A DNA stretch of 64,000 bases, taken from positions 496,001 through 560,000 of the forward strand of contig NC_003197.2 of assembly GCF_000006945.2 (NCBI RefSeq). Direction: 5' to 3'. This document shows, in pieces, positions 56,244 to 64,000 of the stretch; the stretch's first letter is position 1, and each line of letters begins with the position of its first letter. Under the pieces are notes generated by a model. That model had not been told where the DNA came from, did no database searches, and saw only the letters and a list, made by a program, of their open reading frames with translations. Position numbers and translations under genes: made by a program. The DNA is from Salmonella enterica subsp. enterica serovar Typhimurium str. LT2 (GTDB lineage: Bacteria > Pseudomonadota > Gammaproteobacteria > Enterobacterales > Enterobacteriaceae).

Positions 56244-57464
56244 TCATGCTTTATGTCGATTATCAGGTAAGAATATGGTCAGTATCCCCAGAAGCGGCAG
56301 GAAAGCACAGATTTTATAAACTAAATAGATACTGGTATGGTCGGCAATCAGCCCCAGCACCGCTGCGCCCAGGCCTCCCATCCCGAAGGCAAACCCGAAA
56401 AACAGGCCGGAAACCATACCGATGCGTCCTGGCAGCAGCTCCTGGGCATACACCAGAATGGCGGAAAACGCCGACGCGAGAATAAAGCCGATAATCACCG
56501 TTAAAATCCCCGTCCAGTACAGCGTGGCGTAGGGTAAAACAAGGGTAAACGGCGCGACGCCGAGAATAGAGCCCCAAATCACATATTTCCTGCCGATTTT
56601 ATCGCCCACCGGCCCGCCGATTACCGTCCCGGCAGCCACCGCAAACAGGAAGGCAAACAGATGGAGCTGCGCGTTTTGTATTGATAATCCGAATTTTTGC
56701 ATCAGATAAAAGGTGTAGTAGCTACTGATGCTCGCCATATAAAAATATTTCGAGAAAATGAGTAGCAATAACACGCTGACCGCCAGCACGACTTTATTGC
56801 GCGGCAGCGGGTTAGCGATTATCGCTTTTGGCTTGCCTTTCGCTATCCGGTGCTGGGCTGCATACCAGCGGCTGATCTGCGCCAGCACCACGATCGCCAG
56901 CAGCGCGGCCAGCACAAACCAGGCGACATTCCCTTTGCCATAGGGCGCGATAATCACGGCGGCCAGCAGCGGGCCCAATGAACTGCCGAAGTTACCGCCG
57001 ACCTGGAAGATAGACTGCGCCAGACCATGACGTCCGCCGGAGGCCATGCGCGCCACGCGGGACGATTCCGGGTGAAAAACGGACGAGCCGGTACCCACCA
57101 GCGCCGCAGCGAGCAATACGCCGCCAAAACTTCCCGCCATTGCCAGCAGTACCAGCCCGCTCAGGGTAAAACACATGCCGACAGGCAGCGACCACGGCAT
57201 GGGATACTTATCCGTCCAGTAGCCGACGACCGGTTGCAGCAGCGATGAGGCGAGCTGGAACGTCAGGGTGATCAAACCTATCTGGACGAAGGTCAGCGAG
57301 AACTCCGCCTGCAACAGGGGATAAATGGCTAAGATTAGCGACTGGATCATATCGTTCAGCAGATGGGAAAGACTGATCGCGCCCAAAATACCAAACGAAG
57401 TACGTGCTTTAGCGGCCGCTGCGGGCGCGCCGGCTAACGGCTGGGTTGGTTCACTCATGGCCAT
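56244..57464 (-). CDS. fsr: MFS transporter Fsr (fosmidomycin resistance protein)
   Basis: 406-residue major facilitator exporter with 12 predicted membrane helices in two halves. It is named for fosmidomycin resistance when overproduced in E. coli; the native substrate is unknown. The first half has the FGILGAISLSHLLNDMIQS signature and VVGYWTDKYP loop motif. The second half has GGPVGDKIGRK, the standard MFS A-motif. It is divergent from ushA. Confidence 0.94.
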   Translation of the reverse strand: MAMSEPTQPLAGAPAAAAKARTSFGILGAISLSHLLNDMIQSLILAIYPLLQAEFSLTFVQIGLITLTFQLASSLLQPVVGYWTDKYPMPWSLPVGMCFTLSGLVLLAMAGSFGGVLLAAALVGTGSSVFHPESSRVARMASGGRHGLAQSIFQVGGNFGSSLGPLLAAVIIAPYGKGNVAWFVLAALLAIVVLAQISRWYAAQHRIAKGKPKAIIANPLPRNKVVLAVSVLLLLIFSKYFYMASISSYYTFYLMQKFGLSIQNAQLHLFAFLFAVAAGTVIGGPVGDKIGRKYVIWGSILGVAPFTLVLPYATLYWTGILTVIIGFILASAFSAILVYAQELLPGRIGMVSGLFFGFAFGMGGLGAAVLGLIADHTSIYLVYKICAFLPLLGILTIFLPDNRHKA

Positions 57465-57636
57465 AGAAAGTCACTTAAATTTTATGCGATGTTGGAGATA
57501 GTAGGATGTGTAATTATTACTTGCCTAACATACCTGTGAAATGTGTTTGAAGGAAGTCTCAATTCTGAAAACATATTTGTCTATTATTGCAAGGAAAGGT
57601 AATTTCTGCGGTTGATATTGAGTCAGGGAGAGAAAG

Positions 57637-59289
57637 ATGAAATTTTTGAAACGGGGTGTGGCGCTGGCGTTACTGGCGGCGTTCGCGCTGACGACTCAGC
57701 CTGCACAGGCTTACGAAAAAGATAAAACCTATAAAATTACTATCCTGCATACCAACGATCACCACGGTCACTTCTGGCGCAGCGAATATGGCGAATATGG
57801 TCTGGCGGCGCAAAAAACGCTGGTGGACAGTATCCGTAAAGAGGTGGCGCAAGAGGGGGGAAGCGTCCTGTTGTTATCCGGCGGCGACATTAATACCGGG
57901 GTGCCGGAATCCGATCTCCAGGATGCGGAGCCCGATTTCCGCGGGATGAATCTGATTGGCTACGACGCTATGGCCGTCGGTAATCATGAATTTGATAATC
58001 CGCTCACCGTATTGCGCCAGCAGGAAAAGTGGGCGAAGTTTCCCTTTCTTTACGCCAATATTTATCAAAAAAGTACCGGCGAGCGTCTGTTTAAGCCGTG
58101 GGCTATTTTTACACGCCAGGATATAAAAATCGCGGTAATCGGCTTAACCACCGATGACACGGCGAAAATAGGCAACCCGGAATATTTCACCGATATTGAG
58201 TTTCGTAAACCTGCTGAAGAAGCAAAGGTGGTGATTCAGGAACTTAATATGAATGAAAAACCGGACGTGATTATCGCGACCACGCATATGGGACATTATG
58301 ACAACGGCGATCACGGTTCGAACGCGCCGGGCGACGTTGAGATGGCGCGTAGCCTGCCTGCCGGTTCGTTGGCGATGATTGTGGGCGGTCACTCACAAGA
58401 CCCGGTATGCATGGCGTCGGAAAATAAAAAACAGGTGAATTACGTACCGGGAACGCCCTGCGCGCCGGATAAGCAAAATGGCATCTGGATCGTGCAGGCG
58501 CATGAGTGGGGTAAATATGTGGGCCGTGCGGATTTCGAATTCCGTAACGGCGAGATGAAAATGGTTAACTACCAGCTTATTCCGGTAAATCTCAAGAAAA
58601 AAGTGACCTGGGATAACGGGAAAAGCGAGCGTGTACTTTACACGCCGGAAATCGCAGAAAATCCGCAAATGCTCTCGTTATTAACGCCGTTCCAGAATAA
58701 AGGTAAAGCGCAACTGGAGGTGAAAATTGGTAGCGTGAATGGCCTTCTTGAAGGCGATCGCAGTAAGGTCAGATTTGTCCAGACCAATATGGGACGGGTG
58801 ATTCTGGCTGCGCAGATCGCGCGCACCGGCGCCGATTTTGGCGTGATGAGCGGCGGCGGTATTCGCGACTCGATTGAGGCGGGAGATATTACCTATAAAA
58901 GCGTGCTCAAGGTACAGCCGTTCGGCAACATTGTGGTGTATGCCGATATGAGCGGCAAAGAGGTGGTTGATTATCTCACCGCCGTAGCACAGATGAAACC
59001 GGACTCCGGCGCCTATCCACAGCTCGCCAATGTGAGCTTTGTCGCCAAAGAGGGCAAGCTCACCGATCTGAAAATCAAAGGCGAGCCTGTTGATCCGGCT
59101 AAAACCTATCGCATGGCGACGCTGAGTTTCAACGCCACGGGCGGCGATGGTTATCCGCGCATTGATAACAAACCGGGCTACGTGAATACCGGGTTTATTG
59201 ACGCGGAAGTGCTGAAAGAGTTTATTCAGCAAAATTCACCGCTGGATGCGGCGGCGTTTACGCCAAATGGTGAGGTGAGCTGGCTGTAG
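57637..59289 (+). CDS. ushA: UDP-sugar hydrolase / 5'-nucleotidase UshA, apparently the cryptic Tyr139 allele
   Basis: Periplasmic metallophosphoesterase that splits UDP-sugars and 5'-nucleotides. It has 550 residues with a signal peptide ending about AQA (25). Metal ligands D41, H43, D84, N116 and H117 are visible, as are a C-terminal substrate domain and GGDGYPR motif. Codon 139 (58051-58053) is TAC, Tyr, in FPFLYANIYQ, while E. coli has Ser there (LLSANIYQ). I recall a single Ser139Tyr change as the cause of the inactive ushA allele in S. Typhimurium. The reading frame is intact, so protein is made but may be inactive. Confidence 0.96.
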   Translation: MKFLKRGVALALLAAFALTTQPAQAYEKDKTYKITILHTNDHHGHFWRSEYGEYGLAAQKTLVDSIRKEVAQEGGSVLLLSGGDINTGVPESDLQDAEPDFRGMNLIGYDAMAVGNHEFDNPLTVLRQQEKWAKFPFLYANIYQKSTGERLFKPWAIFTRQDIKIAVIGLTTDDTAKIGNPEYFTDIEFRKPAEEAKVVIQELNMNEKPDVIIATTHMGHYDNGDHGSNAPGDVEMARSLPAGSLAMIVGGHSQDPVCMASENKKQVNYVPGTPCAPDKQNGIWIVQAHEWGKYVGRADFEFRNGEMKMVNYQLIPVNLKKKVTWDNGKSERVLYTPEIAENPQMLSLLTPFQNKGKAQLEVKIGSVNGLLEGDRSKVRFVQTNMGRVILAAQIARTGADFGVMSGGGIRDSIEAGDITYKSVLKVQPFGNIVVYADMSGKEVVDYLTAVAQMKPDSGAYPQLANVSFVAKEGKLTDLKIKGEPVDPAKTYRMATLSFNATGGDGYPRIDNKPGYVNTGFIDAEVLKEFIQQNSPLDAAAFTPNGEVSWL

Positions 59290-59309
59290 CGGTACGGATA
59301 GCCATTTCT

Positions 59310-59388
59310 GCCTGATGGCGCGCAACCTTAAGGCCTACGGATTATGTCTGCTGTAGGCCGGATAAGGCGTTTGCGCCGCTATCCGGCA
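59310..59388. repeat. REP/BIME between ushA and ybaK
   Basis: REP unit GCCTGATGGCGCGCAACC...GGCCTAC (59310-59338) and an inverted unit GTAGGCCGGATAAGGCG...CCGGCA (59353-59388) between convergent genes. Confidence 0.9.
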
Positions 59389-59405
59389 ATGTATTTTACG
59401 CAGGC

Positions 59406-59918
<513 letters not shown>

Positions 59919-60008
59919 TCAGCATACGCCCGAAAGCGGACTAAAAAATAGTATAATCTTGTGCATTAGGTCTTGGCAGTTGCGGCAACTTTGAGCGACA
60001 ATCTGAAG

Positions 60009-60088
60009 ATCCGAAGCGAAAGCGTCGGGATAATAATAACGATGAAATTCCTCTTTGACGGGCCAATAGCGATATTGGCCATTTTTTT
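60009..60088 (+). ncRNA. chiX: Small RNA ChiX (MicM/SroB)
   Basis: Hfq-dependent sRNA that silences the chitoporin mRNA chiP. A 5' hairpin (CCGAAGCGAAAGCGTCGG) is followed by an A/T-rich seed region with GATGAAATTCCTCTTTGACG and a strong terminator, GGCCAATA / TATTGGCC plus seven T (60061-60088). The promoter is TTGGCA (59973-59978) and GACAAT (59997-60002), spacer 18. The start is placed about 7 nt after the -10. Location between ybaK and ybaP is the same as in E. coli. The U-tract overlaps the ybaP stop codon. Confidence 0.93.
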
Positions 60089-60881
60089 ATTTCAATATTT
60101 GCGGTAGGTTGCCTTCGCCGTACAGATGTAGCGCCCCTACGGCTACCACGTAGCGTCCCGGCGGCAGTGCCAGCAGCGCGTCGCGCCAGGCTTCATTGCG
60201 TTTCACCATCAGTACATCATACAGCGGCTGGCTAAACGTTCTGGGGAGCGAAGCGCCGACGCTGGTCGGCGGCTGCTCAAGCCACCAGCCGATCATCACC
60301 TGCAAAAGCCGTGCGTTGGTGTGCCAGTGCGTCAGCGTGTCGTCGAGCAGCGCCATCCCGCCATCGGGCAGATCGCAGAGTAGTTCGAGCTGGTGTTTCG
60401 CCCCTTCCAGCTCTTGCACCGGCAGCGACATTTCGCGGGCAGCCTGTAATAGCTGATAATCAATGCCATAGTCCGGGCGCAATCCCAGCCGTTGCGCCTG
60501 CGTGGCCTGTAGCACCATAGCTATCTGCCATAAAGGTTGATTATCAAAATGGATCAGCGGCATACCCAACTCACTGACCCGTTTTTCCAGTGCGCTTAGC
60601 TGCCCGGCGCTGAGACGTTCGACCAACGGCGGGCATTTGGGGAGATTGCTGAATGGCGTTTCGTTACCAGAAATATCCGCTTCAACGACCAGCGCGTCGG
60701 CCTGGTGTAGCTTTTTCACCAGCTTTGCTGGAAGAGGAGCCATATCGCGCGTCCCCATATGAATACTGCCAACCAGATGCAGATGACGACCGCCGGGCAG
60801 GGAGAGATCGATAGCAGGCCAACTATTTGGGGTACCACGCAGCGCGCGCCATAAACGTTTAAGTTGATTTAATAGCTCCAT
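60087..60881 (-). CDS. ybaP: TraB/GumN-family protein YbaP
   Basis: 264-residue protein starting MELLNQLKRLWRAL. Family motifs are at both ends: LVGSIHMGTRDM (about 36-47), like the GTxH motif, and VVAVGALHLYGEGNLPQIL at the C-terminus. The family resembles Tiki-type metalloproteases and the gene may encode a hydrolase, but function in enterics is unknown. Its stop codon overlaps the terminator U-tract of ChiX on the other strand. Confidence 0.9.
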   Translation of the reverse strand: MELLNQLKRLWRALRGTPNSWPAIDLSLPGGRHLHLVGSIHMGTRDMAPLPAKLVKKLHQADALVVEADISGNETPFSNLPKCPPLVERLSAGQLSALEKRVSELGMPLIHFDNQPLWQIAMVLQATQAQRLGLRPDYGIDYQLLQAAREMSLPVQELEGAKHQLELLCDLPDGGMALLDDTLTHWHTNARLLQVMIGWWLEQPPTSVGASLPRTFSQPLYDVLMVKRNEAWRDALLALPPGRYVVAVGALHLYGEGNLPQILK

Positions 60882-60921
60882 ACGCGCTCCCTTTGAAAAA
60901 GCTCATGCTAGCGCGTTGGAG

Positions 60922-60940
60922 AAAAGGGCGCAATGCGCCC
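60922..60940 (-). terminator. Terminator of the LprI-like gene
   Basis: 6-bp GC-only stem GGGCGC / GCGCCC with a 3-nt loop. On the minus strand it is followed by TTTTC. It lies 27 bp after the stop of the upstream leftward gene. Confidence 0.65.
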
Positions 60941-60966
60941 TGACGGGACGTCAACGATCGGTCGGG

Positions 60967-61794
60967 TTATTCGCTGCCGTCGAGATAGGCCGTTCTGGCG
61001 ATGGTCATTTCAAGCTGGCATTTATAAATACTGATGCGCTTTTCAGCGGGTATGGCCTCGGATTTGGCATCGCTAAGTTTGCCGCACTGCTGCTCTTTTT
61101 GGGTCACCCAGACTCGCTGCTCTTGTTTTAATGCCGTTCGGGCAGAGGCGGGTAGTGAATTCCAGACCTGATTAAGCTCGCGATCTCTACTTTCAAATTT
61201 CTTTGCTGCGATTTCAATCAGTGAGTTATTTTTTTTCTTTATAATGCTATCACCAGATACCGTCATTCTTGCCATTACATAAATAGATCGCGCCAATTTA
61301 TCGGTTTTTTGCACAGAGGTGACAACAATATCTTTGTTGTTGTCTGCTAGCTGAATATTGTAGTTAACCTGTTTCCAGGTCACCGTATTGTTTATTACCT
61401 GTCCATCCCCTTGTGAAATATAGAATAGAGTATTTGGTAAGTCTTTCATTAATTTAAATAATGGCTGAGGAATACCCATGGCGACGGTAGCCGAGCAAGT
61501 TCGTAGGTTGGCATTTTCTGCTTGAGGGTTCTGCGTGATTACATCACTGAATTGAACAGGAATAGCCCGGAGTTGTTGCTCGTATTGAGTCTGGGGGATA
61601 TCGAAGAAAAGCGTGGAGGGCTCTTTAATATAGTCTTGCTGTAAACGACCTAATGCTTCATTGTAAATCCATTCTTTTGCCGCCGTGACTGCATTATCGT
61701 TGCCACATTTTAACTCTGGAGTGGAATCAAATAACCCTGCATAACTGACGGCGGGAGAAAGCAGGAAAAGAAGCGTAACTGCTTTTCTAAACAT
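60967..61794 (-). CDS. Secreted protein with C-terminal LprI-like (DUF1311) domain
   Basis: 275-residue protein starting MFRKAVTLLFLLSPAVSYA, a Sec signal peptide. The TTG codon further upstream is unlikely. The last ~75 residues (ESRDRELNQVWNSLPASARTAL ... CGKLSDAK ... CQLEMTIARTAYL) match the pattern of the LprI/DUF1311 domain. Members include a lysozyme inhibitor of mycobacteria. The N-terminal ~190 residues contain ELKCGNDNAV and LRTC. Four mature cysteines suggest two disulfides. The gene is AT-rich with many AAA/AAT codons (IIKKKNNS). It sits where I recall ybaQ in E. coli K-12, which suggests acquisition. Function unknown. Confidence 0.8.
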   Translation of the reverse strand: MFRKAVTLLFLLSPAVSYAGLFDSTPELKCGNDNAVTAAKEWIYNEALGRLQQDYIKEPSTLFFDIPQTQYEQQLRAIPVQFSDVITQNPQAENANLRTCSATVAMGIPQPLFKLMKDLPNTLFYISQGDGQVINNTVTWKQVNYNIQLADNNKDIVVTSVQKTDKLARSIYVMARMTVSGDSIIKKKNNSLIEIAAKKFESRDRELNQVWNSLPASARTALKQEQRVWVTQKEQQCGKLSDAKSEAIPAEKRISIYKCQLEMTIARTAYLDGSE

Positions 61795-61912
61795 AAATAA
61801 CACATCCTTATGATTCAAAAAAACATTATAAAATGTTGTTTTTTATTTTTCTACAGGATGTGCGGTTAAATTTTTATATATTGATACGGTAAATTACTGA
61901 TGGCTTAATAAT

Positions 61913-61940
61913 ATATCAGGCAGCTGATGCTGCCTGATAT
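61913..61940 (-). terminator. Terminator-like hairpin of copA
   Basis: 12-bp perfect arms ATATCAGGCAGC / GCTGCCTGATAT with a TGAT loop, 8 bp past the copA stop. Followed on the minus strand by TATTAAG, so the T-run is weak. Confidence 0.65.
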
Positions 61941-61947
61941 AGCGTTT

Positions 61948-64000
61948 TTACGCTTTCGGTTTAAAACGCAATAGCCGGTTGGCATTGCTGACGACGGTAA
62001 TGGAAGACAGCGCCATTGCCGCGCCTGCTACTACCGGGTTTAACAAGGTACCGGTAAACGGCCACAGAATACCGGCGGCCACCGGGATACCAATGCTGTT
62101 GTAGATAAATGCGCCAAGCAGGTTTTGTTTCATATTGCGCAACGTCGCGCGCGAAATGGCCAGCGCATCCGCCACGCCCATCAGACTATGGCGCATCAGC
62201 GTAATCGCCGCGGTTTCAATCGCCACATCGCTGCCGCCGCCCATCGCGATACCGACGTCCGCCTGCGCCAGCGCGGGCGCATCGTTGATACCATCGCCGA
62301 CCATCGCAACCTGACGACCCTGGCTTTGCAGGCGTTTAATCGCATCGGCTTTGCCATCCGGCAGAACGCCCGCAATGACTTCGTCAATACCCGCTTCTTT
62401 GGCAATCGCGTTAGCCGTCGTTGGGTTATCCCCGGTGAGCATTACCAGACGGTATCCGGCGTTGTGCAGGCGTTCAAGCGCGGCAATACTATCGCTGCGC
62501 AATGGATCGCGTACCGCCAGTAACGCCGCCGCTTTACCGTCAATCGCCAGCAGGACCGGAGTCGAGCCTTGCGAGGCCTGCGCGGTGATTTCCGCCGTCA
62601 TGTCATCCGTGGCGACGTGCTGTTCGTTCAGCAACGCCTGGTTCCCCAGAAGCAGTTGATGACCTTCCGCTTCACCGCTGACGCCCAGTCCGCGCAGCGT
62701 TCTGAAACCGTTCACCTGCGGCAGTTTATCATCGCCGGCTTTTTCCAGAATCGCATGGGCCAGCGGGTGGCTGGAGCCTTGTTCGAGCGCGGCAGCCAGA
62801 CGTAATGCCTGAGCTTCCTCAACGCCGTTAAAGGTTTTTATCGCCACCACTTGCGGCTTGCCTTCCGTCAGCGTCCCGGTTTTATCAAAAACGAGGGTAT
62901 CCAACGTACTGGCGCGTTGCAGGGCATCGGCGTCGCGTACCAGCACGCCGAATTCGGCAGCGCGGCCTACGCCGGAAATAATCGACATTGGCGTCGCCAG
63001 GCCTAATGCGCAAGGGCAGGCGATAATCAGTACGGTGGTGGCGATGACCAGCGTATAAACAATTTGCGGCGCCGGCCCGAAGAAATACCAGATAGCGGCG
63101 CTGAACAGCGCAATGGCCACGACGACGGGAACGAATACCGCGGAGATTTTATCGGCCAGTTGGCCAATTTCCGGTTTACTGCTTTGCGCCTGGCGTACCA
63201 TGCGAATAATGCGTGACAGCGTGGTATGGCTGCCCACCGCGCTGGCGCGGAACAGGACGCTGCCGTCCTGGACGACGGTGCCGGCATGAACGCTGTCGCC
63301 TTCGCCTTTTTGCTGCGGAATAGGTTCGCCGGTCAGCATGGCTTCATCAAGCCACGCTTCGCCTTGGGTAATTTCGCCATCCACCGGCACGCGATCGCCG
63401 GTAGTGAGCCGCAGCAGCATCCCTGGCTGAACGTCCGCCAGCGGGACGCTTTTTTCGCCGTCTTCTGTCACGACGCGTGCGGTGGGCGGGGTGAGATCGA
63501 GTAATTTTTCCAGCGCTTTTGAGGAACGCTGACGGGCGCGCGCTTCCAGCATGTGTCCGAGATTAATCAAACCGATAATCATCGCGCTGGCTTCGTAATA
63601 GAGGTGCCGCGCTTCCATCGGGAACCACTGCGGCCACAGGTTGACGCTCATGGAGTAGAGCCAGGCAACCCCGGTGCCGAGCGCCACCAGCGTATCCATC
63701 GTCGCCGTGCCGTTCAGCAGGCTTTTCCACGCGTTACGGTAAAAGTGACCGCCCGCAAAGACCATCACCGCAAGCGTGATCAGGCCAATAGCCAGCCACA
63801 GGCTGCGGTTGTCGTCGGTCACCATCATGTTATCGCCGATCATCCCCCAGACCATGACCGGTATACCGACCGCAAGGGCGACGATTGCCTGCCAACGAAA
63901 ACGTTTCATGGTGGCGATGGCGGTTTCCTGCTGGCGCTCGCGGCGTTTGATGTCATCTTCAATCGCTTCTGCGCCGTAGCCGGCTTTTTCCACCGCCTGC
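61948..64000 (-). CDS. copA: Copper-exporting P1B-type ATPase CopA, 5' end beyond window
   Basis: Cu(I) efflux pump of the inner membrane. 683 residues are visible, corresponding to about residue 152 to the C-terminus of the 834-residue family form. The N-terminal CxxC metal-binding domains and the start codon are therefore outside. The membrane copper motif CPC (in IIACPCALGLATP), the phosphorylation motif DKTGT, the TGE motif in MLTGEPIP, the HP motif (SSHPLAHAI) and the hinge GDGINDAP are intact. The frame is open to the window edge. Distinguished from the Salmonella gold/copper pump GolT by its neighbours ushA-ybaK-ybaP. Confidence 0.96.
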   Translation of the reverse strand, partial: QAVEKAGYGAEAIEDDIKRRERQQETAIATMKRFRWQAIVALAVGIPVMVWGMIGDNMMVTDDNRSLWLAIGLITLAVMVFAGGHFYRNAWKSLLNGTATMDTLVALGTGVAWLYSMSVNLWPQWFPMEARHLYYEASAMIIGLINLGHMLEARARQRSSKALEKLLDLTPPTARVVTEDGEKSVPLADVQPGMLLRLTTGDRVPVDGEITQGEAWLDEAMLTGEPIPQQKGEGDSVHAGTVVQDGSVLFRASAVGSHTTLSRIIRMVRQAQSSKPEIGQLADKISAVFVPVVVAIALFSAAIWYFFGPAPQIVYTLVIATTVLIIACPCALGLATPMSIISGVGRAAEFGVLVRDADALQRASTLDTLVFDKTGTLTEGKPQVVAIKTFNGVEEAQALRLAAALEQGSSHPLAHAILEKAGDDKLPQVNGFRTLRGLGVSGEAEGHQLLLGNQALLNEQHVATDDMTAEITAQASQGSTPVLLAIDGKAAALLAVRDPLRSDSIAALERLHNAGYRLVMLTGDNPTTANAIAKEAGIDEVIAGVLPDGKADAIKRLQSQGRQVAMVGDGINDAPALAQADVGIAMGGGSDVAIETAAITLMRHSLMGVADALAISRATLRNMKQNLLGAFIYNSIGIPVAAGILWPFTGTLLNPVVAGAAMALSSITVVSNANRLLRFKPKA

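Noticed and set aside
56021..56485. 154-codon open frame on the plus strand overlapping the ybaL and fsr ends
   Set aside because: It overlaps two well-supported genes on the other strand and the fsr 3' hairpin, and its composition shifts along its length.

Overview
The window is a stretch of enterobacterial core chromosome that reads as Salmonella enterica. Gene order follows the cyo-ampG-bolA-tig-clpPX-lon...acrAB...dnaX-recR-htpG-adk...ushA-copA block known from Escherichia coli K-12. Nearly every protein has the length of its E. coli counterpart. At four places the gene content differs from K-12 as I recall it: a cysteine desulfhydrase (cdsH) beside decR, a zinc-independent ribosomal protein pair (rpmE2-rpmJ2) after pdeB, an Rpn-family nuclease gene between mscK and rsmS, and an AT-rich LprI-like secreted protein gene next to copA. 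UshA carries Tyr at position 139, which matches the cryptic ushA allele I recall for serovar Typhimurium, so Typhimurium or a close relative is likely.

Layout. 1-4.7 kb: 5' part of cyoB, cyoA, ampG and yajG, all leftward (respiration, muropeptide recycling). 5-15.6 kb: rightward proteostasis block bolA, tig, clpP, clpX, lon, hupB, ppiD, ybaV, fadM, with a sigma-32 type promoter before lon and an ERIC repeat between clpP and clpX. 15.7-20.7 kb: queC and ybaE leftward, cof rightward, then divergent cdsH/decR. 20.8-28.5 kb: mdlAB exporter, NtrC/sigma-54 controlled glnK-amtB, tesB, ybaY, atl and the 4.5S RNA gene ffs. 28.6-33.2 kb: pdeB, rpmE2-rpmJ2 behind a Zur-type palindrome, ylaC, maa, hha and tomB. 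33.2-42 kb: acrB and acrA with divergent acrR, then mscK. 41.9-44.8 kb: rpn, rsmS and priC leftward, ybaN and apt rightward. 44.9-54.3 kb: dnaX (with its programmed frameshift signal), ybaB, recR, htpG (sigma-32 type promoter), adk, hemH, aes (leftward), gsk. 54.4-64 kb: ybaL, fsr, ushA, ybaK, the sRNA ChiX, ybaP, the LprI-like gene and the 3' four fifths of copA, which runs off the window.

No prophage, insertion sequence, tRNA, rRNA or CRISPR array is visible. Repeats are REP/BIME hairpins, mostly at convergent gene ends (fadM/queC, amtB/tesB, gsk/ybaL, ushA/ybaK) and around adk, plus the ERIC element. The best candidate for a lesser-known system is the rpn gene. It has a PD-(D/E)XK type nuclease core and an internal in-frame start with a strong Shine-Dalgarno that could make a separate 69-residue C-terminal protein, the arrangement described for Rpn nucleases inhibited by intragenic antitoxins.
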